Origin: DAONLM01 sp035406685
Lineage (GTDB): Bacteria; Spirochaetota; GWE2-31-10; MWDO01
NCBI GenBank assembly: GCA_035406685.1
Contig: DAONLM010000077.1
Span: 1 to 12,830 of the forward strand
DNA length: 12,830 nt
Reading direction: 5' to 3'
The position numbers and the translations under genes were made by a program. Numbering within the stretch: position 1 is the stretch's first letter; every line of letters begins with the position of its first letter. Below are positions 7,276 to 12,830 of the stretch, in pieces. Under the pieces are notes generated by a model. The model was not told the origin of the DNA and did no database searches. It worked only from the letters and a program-made list of their open reading frames with translations.

Positions 7276-8793
7276 TTAAAAACCTCCACCCATCATCATT
7301 GAAGGATCCATTCCCCCAAAGGATGAAAAATCCATTGACATTCCGCCCATGGAAGAGGTACTTCCTACCTCAAGGGCATATTCAAGGTCTAATAAGTTTA
7401 TTGTATAGTTATACTCTTCTTTTAATAAATTATATCTTGCAGTGTTTAGTTTGTTTTGAGCATCTTCAACATCAAGGAGATCCCTTGTCCCGGCCCTGTA
7501 TGCCTCTTCTGCTAATTTGTATGACTTTTCTGCTAATTCTACATTAAGTTTTAAAAATTCTATCTGTTTTCTTGATTTGTCGAGTTTTGATACCAATTGT
7601 TGAATTTCTACTTCTGCATTTTGAATCTTTTGTTCCCTATCTATTTGAGCCATTTTTATATCATAATTACTATTAACAATCTTCATCTGTTCACTCGAAA
7701 ATGGAAAGTATGCACTAATAGGAATAGAAAAAGATAAAACAAGAACTCCACTTCTCTGTTTCCATAGATCTTCTATACTCTTATCTTTCCAGTCGTCATA
7801 TTTTGTTAAGTCATATTGAAATGTAGGATCAATTGTATAGCTTAGAATAAAATTAGGGGTTAAAGATGATATTGCGACATTTCTTGCATTTATTTTCTGT
7901 TTATATGTGATATCGAGTGATTGAAAATCCAGTCTTTTTGAAAGATATTTGTTTATTAATTCCTTGTAATCAAAATCTTTTTTTTCTGATTCAATGGATG
8001 TTTCTGTTAATAAGATTTTTACATCACTCTTTAAGCCAAGAGTCTGTTTAAACTGAATGAGAGCAATTTCGTAGTTATTAATATATTCCAAAAGTTGAGG
8101 TTTTAAATTTTCATAGCTAACTCTTGCACTTAATAGTTGATACTCTGGAATTAACCCGTTTTTATAAGAAATTTCAGCCTGTTTAAGTCTTTTTTCTGAA
8201 GCACTGAGTTCATCCTTTTTAATCCTTATATATCTCTCTTTTAATAAAAGATCTTTGTATGTTTTTTTAATATCTTTTATAAGTTTTCTCTTTGCAGTCT
8301 CGACACTTATTTTTCCATTTTGATAATCAAGAACTGTCTGATACATCCCTAAAAAAAGGGATGCAGTAAATACCCATTGTAATGAAAAATTAAATCCCAG
8401 TCCCCATTCTGGTAAAGTCGTCTCATAAGTGGTAGGCATAACAGAGTTATAACCTTTTGGATTAAACGGATTTGCAAAATTCGGATCATTATAAGGGATA
8501 AGAGTTGTGCCACTTATTTTTCTTGCATCGTCATTCAGTCTATTAAATGCAACAGAAAATTTAACCTGTGGGACAATAACATTCCAGCAGGTAATAAGAG
8601 CCCATTTCTTTTTTTCTAATTTTAATTTTTCAGTTTCAATGTTGAGATTGTTTTTTAATGCTAATGAGATACAATCATCCATTGTAAGTTGAGTAATGTC
8701 TGTTGTTGAATCATTTTTTTCTTTGGTTAAATTTTCTTGAGAATTTAAGAAAAAAGTCATTAACATAAAAATAATAATTAATCTTTTTTTCAT
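7276..8793 (-). CDS. TolC-family outer membrane efflux channel
   Basis: This 505-residue protein is the probable exit duct of the pump. A signal peptide covers about 1-18. It has the two related halves of the OEP family: the opening LTMDDCISLALKNN helix (37-49), a first long coiled-coil pair around 160-255 (RLKQAEISYKNG), and a second around 370-470 (AEKSYKLAEEAYRAGTRDLLDVEDA). Beta segments for the barrel lie near 74-84, 133-143, 312-322 and 350-360. The C-terminal 29 residues (477-505) are unusual: rich in Met and Gly, with seven Met. I chose the ATG at 8793 because GGAG lies 9 bp before it and the product starts directly with the signal peptide. An ATG at 8808 overlaps the TetR stop by one base (TAATG) and would add five residues. 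Translational coupling to the regulator is likely either way. Confidence 0.92.
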   Translation of the reverse strand: MKKRLIIIFMLMTFFLNSQENLTKEKNDSTTDITQLTMDDCISLALKNNLNIETEKLKLEKKKWALITCWNVIVPQVKFSVAFNRLNDDARKISGTTLIPYNDPNFANPFNPKGYNSVMPTTYETTLPEWGLGFNFSLQWVFTASLFLGMYQTVLDYQNGKISVETAKRKLIKDIKKTYKDLLLKERYIRIKKDELSASEKRLKQAEISYKNGLIPEYQLLSARVSYENLKPQLLEYINNYEIALIQFKQTLGLKSDVKILLTETSIESEKKDFDYKELINKYLSKRLDFQSLDITYKQKINARNVAISSLTPNFILSYTIDPTFQYDLTKYDDWKDKSIEDLWKQRSGVLVLSFSIPISAYFPFSSEQMKIVNSNYDIKMAQIDREQKIQNAEVEIQQLVSKLDKSRKQIEFLKLNVELAEKSYKLAEEAYRAGTRDLLDVEDAQNKLNTARYNLLKEEYNYTINLLDLEYALEVGSTSSMGGMSMDFSSFGGMDPSMMMGGGF

Positions 8794-8802
8794 ATAGTCA
8801 AA

Positions 8803-8806
8803 CTCC
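8803..8806 (-). promoter_or_regulatory. ribosome binding site deciding the channel start
   Basis: GGAG on the - strand lies 9 bp before the ATG at 8793 and within the first codons of the alternative start at 8808, which itself has no such site upstream. This favours the shorter product. Confidence 0.5.
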
Positions 8807-8807
8807 A

Positions 8808-10094
8808 TTAAATAGTATTAGAAATACCGTATAAAAATATTAAATAGATTGCTCTTACATCTGAAAGAACAACCTCTTTTCTCATCTCAATATCAATTGC
8901 AAGATCTTTTACAATAAGCATATTCATTAAGCCTATAAAATCTTCAATGTTAAAGTTATAAGTATTTAATAGATTATTATTAAATGCCTCTATTAAAAAG
9001 AAATATCTTTTTGAGATAAATTCTTTAGTAGCCAATTTGGATTTGCTAATTTCTTTTATAGAGGAAAAATTAAATCCCTTTATTTTTTGAAAATGAAGCC
9101 AATCAAAATAGTAAAGACTTTTTATATCTTTTAAAAAATATGATCTATCAAAGACCATGTTAGCATATAGAAGTTCATAAAAATTCATATTTTTGTCGAT
9201 TTTTGATAAAAAAAGGTTATTATTTCTCGATATTTCTTCAAAAAGTAAGCCATCAAACATCTCTTTCTTATTTCTAAAATAATAAAAGAGTGTGGATTTA
9301 TTCATGCCAAGTTCTTTTGCTATTTTTTCAATTGACGCTTCCCATATACTTGTTTCTGAAATAACCTTGACAATCGCATCAAAAATTCTATCTCTTTGAG
9401 GAATTTCTTCTTTTTTTATTTCATACTCTTTTTCGATTTTAGAAAAATCTATTGGGATATATTTTTTAGAGGAAAAACCATTTATAATGATATTAGAAAG
9501 ATTCTCTATAAGAAGCCCTTTTTGTTTTTCTTCAATACTTGTAATAGAAATAATAAAATCCTTTTTAGAATAAAATAGAGATTTTATCTCTTTTATTATC
9601 AGAAAAAACATTACAATATAAATATATCTTAGTAGAAAAAAAGAGTCATAAGATTTTAGCCAGCAATTTTCTTTTAAAAATAATTTTTGTAATATCTCTT
9701 TTTCTTCTTTTTTTCTATATTCAGAAAGAAAAATGTTTTGTATAAAATATTTTTTTGAAATAGGTGATACAAAGTAGAAAAAAAATGGTATATAATCAAG
9801 AAAAAAATTAAAGTGTTTTTGAATATAAAATTTTATAAAGTCTTTTAAAGTAAAATTTTCTACTTTTATGGAGATAGCCTCTTGTAACATTGAGTTATAG
9901 TTTTCAAAAAAATAATTTGCTATCTCTTTTAGCATATTATCTTTTGTTCCAAAATGTCTTAAAAGTCCCTGCTTTGTCATGTTAAATTTTACTGCCACAT
10001 CTTTAAGACTGGTATTAAAAAAACCAGTTTTACCCCATATTTCAAAAGCAGTCTTTATAATTTCTCTCTTTTTTTCTTCTGAATTTTTAGCCAT
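8808..10094 (-). CDS. fused double TetR/AcrR-family regulator of the efflux operon
   Basis: This 428-residue protein is two TetR-like units in one chain, where TetR proteins normally have about 200 residues. The first DNA-binding domain is at about 7-57 (TSLKDVAVKFNMTKQGLLRHFGTKDNML at 28-55); the second at about 233-283 (ASIEKIAKELGMNKSTLFYYFRNKKEMF at 253-280). The recognition helices differ (KQGLLRHF against KSTLFYYF), so the two heads may read different sequences. Each is followed by a helical, Phe- and Tyr-rich ligand-type domain (about 65-210 and 285-428), fitting a sensor of hydrophobic pump substrates. AGGA lies about 8 bp before the ATG. The gene is first in the pump operon, meeting the channel gene at TAATG, and its promoter carries a long inverted repeat, so autorepression with the pump is likely. 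The frame is intact with no internal stop, so this is a genuine fusion rather than two genes. Confidence 0.9.
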   Translation of the reverse strand: MAKNSEEKKREIIKTAFEIWGKTGFFNTSLKDVAVKFNMTKQGLLRHFGTKDNMLKEIANYFFENYNSMLQEAISIKVENFTLKDFIKFYIQKHFNFFLDYIPFFFYFVSPISKKYFIQNIFLSEYRKKEEKEILQKLFLKENCWLKSYDSFFLLRYIYIVMFFLIIKEIKSLFYSKKDFIISITSIEEKQKGLLIENLSNIIINGFSSKKYIPIDFSKIEKEYEIKKEEIPQRDRIFDAIVKVISETSIWEASIEKIAKELGMNKSTLFYYFRNKKEMFDGLLFEEISRNNNLFLSKIDKNMNFYELLYANMVFDRSYFLKDIKSLYYFDWLHFQKIKGFNFSSIKEISKSKLATKEFISKRYFFLIEAFNNNLLNTYNFNIEDFIGLMNMLIVKDLAIDIEMRKEVVLSDVRAIYLIFLYGISNTI

Positions 10095-10109
10095 TTTTGA
10101 ATCCTGATT

Positions 10110-10143
10110 GACAATCGTTTGGTAATATTACCAACTGGTTGTC
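10110..10143. promoter_or_regulatory. 34-bp inverted repeat, likely operator of the double TetR
   Basis: The arms GACAATCGTTTGGTAAT (10110-10126) and ATTACCAACTGGTTGTC (10127-10143) are reverse complements at 14 of 17 positions with no spacer. The match falls in two blocks per arm: an outer GACAA and an inner TTGGTAAT, separated by a variable part. It ends 15 bp before the TetR start codon and lies at and just after the predicted transcription start. A perfect 10-bp palindrome, TTGTCGACAA (10139-10148), overlaps its upstream edge and reaches the -10 box. Confidence 0.8.
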
Positions 10144-10147
10144 GACA

Positions 10148-10176
10148 AATATAATAATATAAAAAAATAAAGTCAA
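10148..10176 (-). promoter_or_regulatory. promoter of the TetR-channel-adaptor-pump operon
   Basis: Reading the - strand, TTGACT (10176-10171) is followed after 17 bp by TATATT (10153-10148). Transcription would begin around 10141, inside the long inverted repeat, so a bound regulator would block initiation or escape. No other good promoter was seen upstream of the operon. Confidence 0.7.
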
Positions 10177-10314
10177 GGCAAATTTTAATAAATTACCTTT
10201 AATTTAATTTAAATTTACAATTTCTTTATTTTTATTAGTAAGAGTTTATAAATGTTATTTTGTGAAGAGATGAGGCTAATTTAAAATTTTATTTTAAGTT
10301 CATAAAATTTACAT
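10177..10314. other. AT-rich divergent intergenic region without visible genes
   Basis: The gap between the divergent TetR and ribbon-helix-helix genes is 300 bp in all. Its left part holds the TetR promoter and operator and its right end a repeated element. Between them I see only AT-rich sequence, with no convincing reading frame, RNA gene or canonical + strand promoter. Confidence 0.5.
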
Positions 10315-10341
10315 TTTTTTTCTCAAATTTTGTAAAGGATT
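10315..10341 (+). repeat. 27-bp repeated element, copy 1, upstream of the ribbon-helix-helix gene
   Basis: A T run followed by CTCAAATTTTGTAAAGGATT matches 12804-12830 at 26 of 27 positions. It is directly followed by a partial second version of itself (10340-10361, TTTTCTCATAAATTTTGTG and so on), giving a tandem pair with a period of about 22 bp. It lies 54 bp before the start codon of the ribbon-helix-helix gene, a typical place for an autoregulatory operator or promoter element. Confidence 0.6.
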
Positions 10342-10394
10342 TTCTCATAAATTTTGTGATTAATATATAGAAATATTTTTTATGGAGGTTTAAT

Positions 10395-10889
10395 ATGGAA
10401 AAGTTTGAATTTGTTATTGGGGAAAATTTATATCAAAAAATTAAAAATTTAGATCAAAGTAAGAATGTCTCAAAAACTATAAGAGAAATTCTTATAAAAA
10501 TGATTCCTTTTATTACAAAAAAACATATAATAGAAAAAAGAAGAAAAAAAGACTACCCGATTGTAAACGCTGCTAAAAGAATAAGAGTATTTTTACCAGA
10601 AAAACTTTACAACCATTTGAAGGTAATTCATGATAACCTGAATACATTTAGTATGGCAACTATTGTACGGGAGATATTGGAAGAGTATTTTGTTAGTAAG
10701 GAAAAATATGGGATGGATCAATTTGAAAAGATAATAAAAGAGACTGAAAATGAGATAGAGGAGATGAGAAGGGATAAGGCAAGGGTGAGGAAGGTTGGCG
10801 TTGATATCCCCCTTGATTTCGCCAAACATAATAAGTATTTACTTTATCTTGACAAAAATTTTTATCTTACTGAGTTTCAATTTTTATAA
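10395..10889 (+). CDS. probable DNA-binding protein with two ribbon-helix-helix-like segments
   Basis: This 164-residue protein has no signal peptide or membrane segment. Two stretches resemble Arc/CopG ribbon-helix-helix domains: residues 3-38 (a strand FEFVIGENL, helix LYQKIKNL, then a turn and helix VSKTIREILIKMI) and 62-99 (strand RIRVFLPEKL, helix YNHLKVIHDNL, then ATIVREILEEYF). They are linked by a basic stretch (KRRKKDY, 48-54) and followed by a charged helix (108-133, EKIIKETENEIEEMRRDKARVRK) and a short tail. Such domains usually pair between subunits to make one DNA-reading sheet; here one chain could supply both halves. I do not recognise a named family. GGAGG lies 7 bp before the ATG. 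It is divergent from the efflux operon and followed by its own terminator, so it appears to be transcribed alone. Function as a regulator is inference. Confidence 0.65.
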   Translation: MEKFEFVIGENLYQKIKNLDQSKNVSKTIREILIKMIPFITKKHIIEKRRKKDYPIVNAAKRIRVFLPEKLYNHLKVIHDNLNTFSMATIVREILEEYFVSKEKYGMDQFEKIIKETENEIEEMRRDKARVRKVGVDIPLDFAKHNKYLLYLDKNFYLTEFQFL

Positions 10890-10935
10890 ATTCGGGTGAT
10901 TTTATATTATAGAAGATATTTTCTCTCAAACTAAA

Positions 10936-10976
10936 TTTTATATTAGGAAAAATCTGCCTATTATAAAATATTTTTT
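10936..10976 (+). terminator. probable terminator of the ribbon-helix-helix gene
   Basis: A 12-bp stem with one mismatch, TTTTATATTAGG (10936-10947) against CCTATTATAAAA (10957-10968), has a 9-base loop and is followed by TATTTTTT (10969-10976). It lies about 50 bases after the stop. The stem is mostly A-T, so strength is uncertain. Confidence 0.55.
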
Positions 10977-11013
10977 CAAGAATAAAAAATAAAATTGTAT
11001 CTTTACAATAATA

Positions 11014-11042
11014 TTGACACTATCAGTATAATTTGTTATATT
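11014..11042 (+). promoter_or_regulatory. sigma-70-type promoter of serA
   Basis: TTGACA (11014-11019, perfect consensus) is followed after 17 bp by TATATT (11037-11042). Transcription would start near 11049, leaving a leader of about 45 bases before the ATG. This is the clearest promoter in the window. Confidence 0.82.
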
Positions 11043-11053
11043 CTTTTTCAATT

Positions 11054-11079
11054 AAAAGCCTAATAAAAGGCTTATTTTT
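11054..11079 (+). promoter_or_regulatory. leader hairpin with U run upstream of serA
   Basis: AAGCCT (11056-11061) pairs with AGGCTT (11068-11073) around an AATAAA loop, then ATTTTTA follows. It begins about five bases after the predicted transcription start and ends just before the AGGAG ribosome binding site. The form is that of a short terminator or of a 5' stabilising hairpin. With so short a leader and no visible alternative pairing, a true attenuator is uncertain. Confidence 0.5.
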
Positions 11080-11094
11080 ATCAGGAGAAAATCT

Positions 11095-12693
11095 ATGTTT
11101 AGAGTATTAGTGGCTGATAGTATAGCCAATGAAGGGGTGGAAACATTAAAAAAGTATAATAATATCCATGTAGAGGTAAAAACTGGATTAAAACCAGAAG
11201 AGTTAGAAGAAATTATTGGAGAGTATGATGGTCTTATTGTAAGAAGTGCTACTCAATTTAAGGGTAAGGTTGTAGAAAAAGCTACAAAGATGAAAGTGGT
11301 TGGTAGAGCTGGTGCTGGCGTTGATAATATAGATGTTCCATTATCTACTAAAAAGGGAATTGTCGTAATGAATACACCTGGAGGTAATTCGCAGGCAGCA
11401 GCAGAACTTACAATCGCAATGATAACAGCATTATCAAGAAATATTGTTCCAGCAACAATAAGCATGAAGAATGGTAAATGGGAAAAGGGAAAATTTGAAA
11501 AAACAAGTGTTGAAGTTGCTGGCAAAACATTGGGGATAATAGGCGCAGGTAATATCGGTAGTATTGTTGCAGCAAGAGCAATAGGCCTTAATATGAAGGT
11601 AATTGTTTATGATCCTTTTCTTACTGATGAAAAGGCTGCTATACTTGGTGTAAAAAAAGTAAGTACTCTTGATGATATTTACAAAGATTCTGATTATATA
11701 ACACTTCATATTTCTAAAAATGAGCAAACCGTTAATCTTATAAATAAAGATTCTATCGCAAAAATGAAGGATGGGGTATATATTATAAATTGTGCAAGAG
11801 GTGGCATTGTTAATGAGAATGATCTTTTAGAGGCACTTGAATCTGGAAAGGTAAAAGGTGCTGGACTTGATGTATTTGAGAAAGAGCCAGTTGATCCAGA
11901 TAATCCTCTTGTTAAACATCCAAATGTTATATGTACTCCTCATTTAGGAGCAAGCACAGTTGAAGCTCAGGTAAATGTAGCTGTAGAAATAGCAAGACAG
12001 ATAGGAGATTATCTTACCAAAAATGAGATTAGAAATGCGGTAAATATACCAAATATAGATTCTAATACAATGTCTGTAATGAGACCTTATATTAATCTTG
12101 CTAAAAAGATAGGCGATCTTTACAGGCAGTTTGCAAATATTAATATCCATAAAATAGAGATAGATTATGCTGGAGAAGTATATAATTTACCTATAAATCC
12201 AATTACTCATTCTTTACTGATAGGATTATTATCAGATATAGCAGAAGGAATAAATTTTGTAAACGCTCCTATTGTTGCAAAAGATAGAGGTATAGAAATA
12301 ATAGAAACAAACAATAGTGTCTCAAAAGATTATGCATCACAAATAACTTTAACTACTTATCATAAAGAGGGGAAAACTATAATAAAGGGTGCAGTATTTA
12401 AAGAGGGATTAATAAGAATTGTAGGGATTGATAATTTTAGTGTTGACTTTATACCAGAAGGAAATCTTTTATTAACAATAAATGAAGATAAACCGGGTTT
12501 TATTGGATCTATAGGGACAATATTAGGTAATGCTGGCTTGAATATAGCAAATATGGAACTCGGAAGAGATATTCTCAAAAAAGAGGCTTTAAGTTTTATT
12601 CAGATAGATGGTGATATCCCTGATAGTTTAATTGAAGAAATGAAAAAAAATATTCCTACTTTAAAGAAAGTATTTAAAATAAAAATGGATTAA
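11095..12693 (+). CDS. serA: D-3-phosphoglycerate dehydrogenase, long form with ACT domain
   Basis: This 532-residue cytoplasmic enzyme oxidises 3-phosphoglycerate to 3-phosphohydroxypyruvate with NAD, the first step of serine synthesis. The substrate-binding domain (1-98 and about 285-318) surrounds a Rossmann domain with GAGNIG at 150-155 and Asp173 in VYDP, which fits NAD preference. Catalytic residues are Arg235 (NCARGG), Glu264 (EKEP) and His283 (TPHLGAST). Residues 320-450 form the intervening ASB-type domain of long PGDHs, and 457-525 a C-terminal ACT domain (LLLTINEDKPGFIGSIGTIL), the usual site for serine feedback inhibition. The length matches the type I enzymes such as that of Mycobacterium tuberculosis, longer than the E. 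coli one. AGGAG lies 8 bp before the ATG. It has its own promoter and terminator and no other serine genes beside it in this window. Confidence 0.95.
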   Translation: MFRVLVADSIANEGVETLKKYNNIHVEVKTGLKPEELEEIIGEYDGLIVRSATQFKGKVVEKATKMKVVGRAGAGVDNIDVPLSTKKGIVVMNTPGGNSQAAAELTIAMITALSRNIVPATISMKNGKWEKGKFEKTSVEVAGKTLGIIGAGNIGSIVAARAIGLNMKVIVYDPFLTDEKAAILGVKKVSTLDDIYKDSDYITLHISKNEQTVNLINKDSIAKMKDGVYIINCARGGIVNENDLLEALESGKVKGAGLDVFEKEPVDPDNPLVKHPNVICTPHLGASTVEAQVNVAVEIARQIGDYLTKNEIRNAVNIPNIDSNTMSVMRPYINLAKKIGDLYRQFANINIHKIEIDYAGEVYNLPINPITHSLLIGLLSDIAEGINFVNAPIVAKDRGIEIIETNNSVSKDYASQITLTTYHKEGKTIIKGAVFKEGLIRIVGIDNFSVDFIPEGNLLLTINEDKPGFIGSIGTILGNAGLNIANMELGRDILKKEALSFIQIDGDIPDSLIEEMKKNIPTLKKVFKIKMD

Positions 12694-12703
12694 AACTTTT
12701 TTA

Positions 12704-12746
12704 TAATAGGGCTATCTAATAAAGATAGCCTTATTACTAAAATTTT
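12704..12746 (+). terminator. probable terminator of serA
   Basis: A 14-bp stem including one G-U pair, TAATAGGGCTATCT (12704-12717) against AGATAGCCTTATTA (12723-12736), encloses an AATAA loop, 10 bases after the serA stop. TTTTT occurs at 12742-12746, a few bases beyond the stem rather than directly after it. Confidence 0.65.
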
Positions 12747-12803
12747 TCCTTATCTATCTTATCTACAAAGGGTGCGATTTTATTTTTAGGCAAAAATTTT
12801 TAA

Positions 12804-12830
12804 TTTTTTTCTTAAATTTTGTAAAGGATT
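12804..12830 (+). repeat. 27-bp repeated element, copy 2, cut by the window end
   Basis: It matches 10315-10341 at 26 of 27 positions (T instead of C at 12813). The weakly similar sequence before both copies (C/A/T-rich, about 12791-12803 and 10301-10314) suggests the shared element may be longer. By analogy with copy 1 it should precede a gene that starts just beyond the window. Confidence 0.6.

Noticed and set aside
8808..10094. Two separate TetR genes joined by a sequencing error
   Set aside because: The frame is continuous with a natural linker (about 211-232), and no internal ribosome binding site and start codon were seen at the junction.
10108..10113. TTGACA on the + strand as a -35 box for the ribbon-helix-helix gene
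   Set aside because: No -10 box stands at a suitable distance and it is part of the TetR operator arm; the gene begins almost 300 bp away.
10593..10829. 78-codon - strand frame opposite the ribbon-helix-helix gene
   Set aside because: No ribosome binding site and no recognisable composition; the + strand frame has a GGAGG site and domain-like content.
1..12830. CRISPR arrays, tRNA or rRNA genes, insertion sequences
   Set aside because: No regularly spaced repeats, cloverleaf-like sequences, rRNA motifs or transposase-like frames were seen in the window.

Overview
The window is strongly AT-rich and comes from a double-membraned (Gram-negative type) bacterium: it encodes a tripartite efflux pump with a TolC-like outer membrane channel, and secreted proteins with signal peptides. 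Three features resemble spirochaetes: an adaptor without a helical hairpin (as in Borrelia BesA), a loose lipobox ending in Asn-Cys, and the gene order channel-adaptor-pump. A low-GC spirochaete or related diderm is my best guess, but no rRNA or other firm marker is present.

Layout. 1-53 holds the probable tail of a + strand gene, closed by a bidirectional terminator (55-86). From 2421 down to 101 (- strand) lies a two-gene unit: a membrane protein made of four DUF350 repeats, then an exported protein with a transglutaminase-like cysteine protease domain; they are 11 bp apart. From 10094 down to 2685 (- strand) lies the efflux locus: a fused double TetR regulator, a TolC-like channel, a lipoprotein adaptor, an HAE1-type RND pump and, after a terminator-like hairpin, a small PII-like protein of the PG0541 family. 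This is the same order as PG0538-PG0541 of Porphyromonas gingivalis, with a regulator added in front. On the + strand, a small protein with two ribbon-helix-helix-like segments (10395-10889) is followed by serA (11095-12693), the first enzyme of serine biosynthesis, which has its own sigma-70-like promoter.

How the parts work together. The double TetR is the first gene of the pump operon and should control its own promoter. A 34-bp inverted repeat lies just downstream of a TTGACT-17-TATATT promoter, and each arm has two conserved blocks, which fits a protein carrying two different DNA-binding heads. The pump should export hydrophobic or amphiphilic compounds from the inner membrane or periplasm through the channel. 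The PG0541-like protein is probably an accessory or sensory partner.

The most interesting points are the double TetR with its bipartite operator, the hairpin-less adaptor paired with a channel that has a Met/Gly-rich tail, the four-fold DUF350 protein coupled to a transglutaminase-like protein, and a 27-bp sequence upstream of the double ribbon-helix-helix gene that recurs at the very end of the window.
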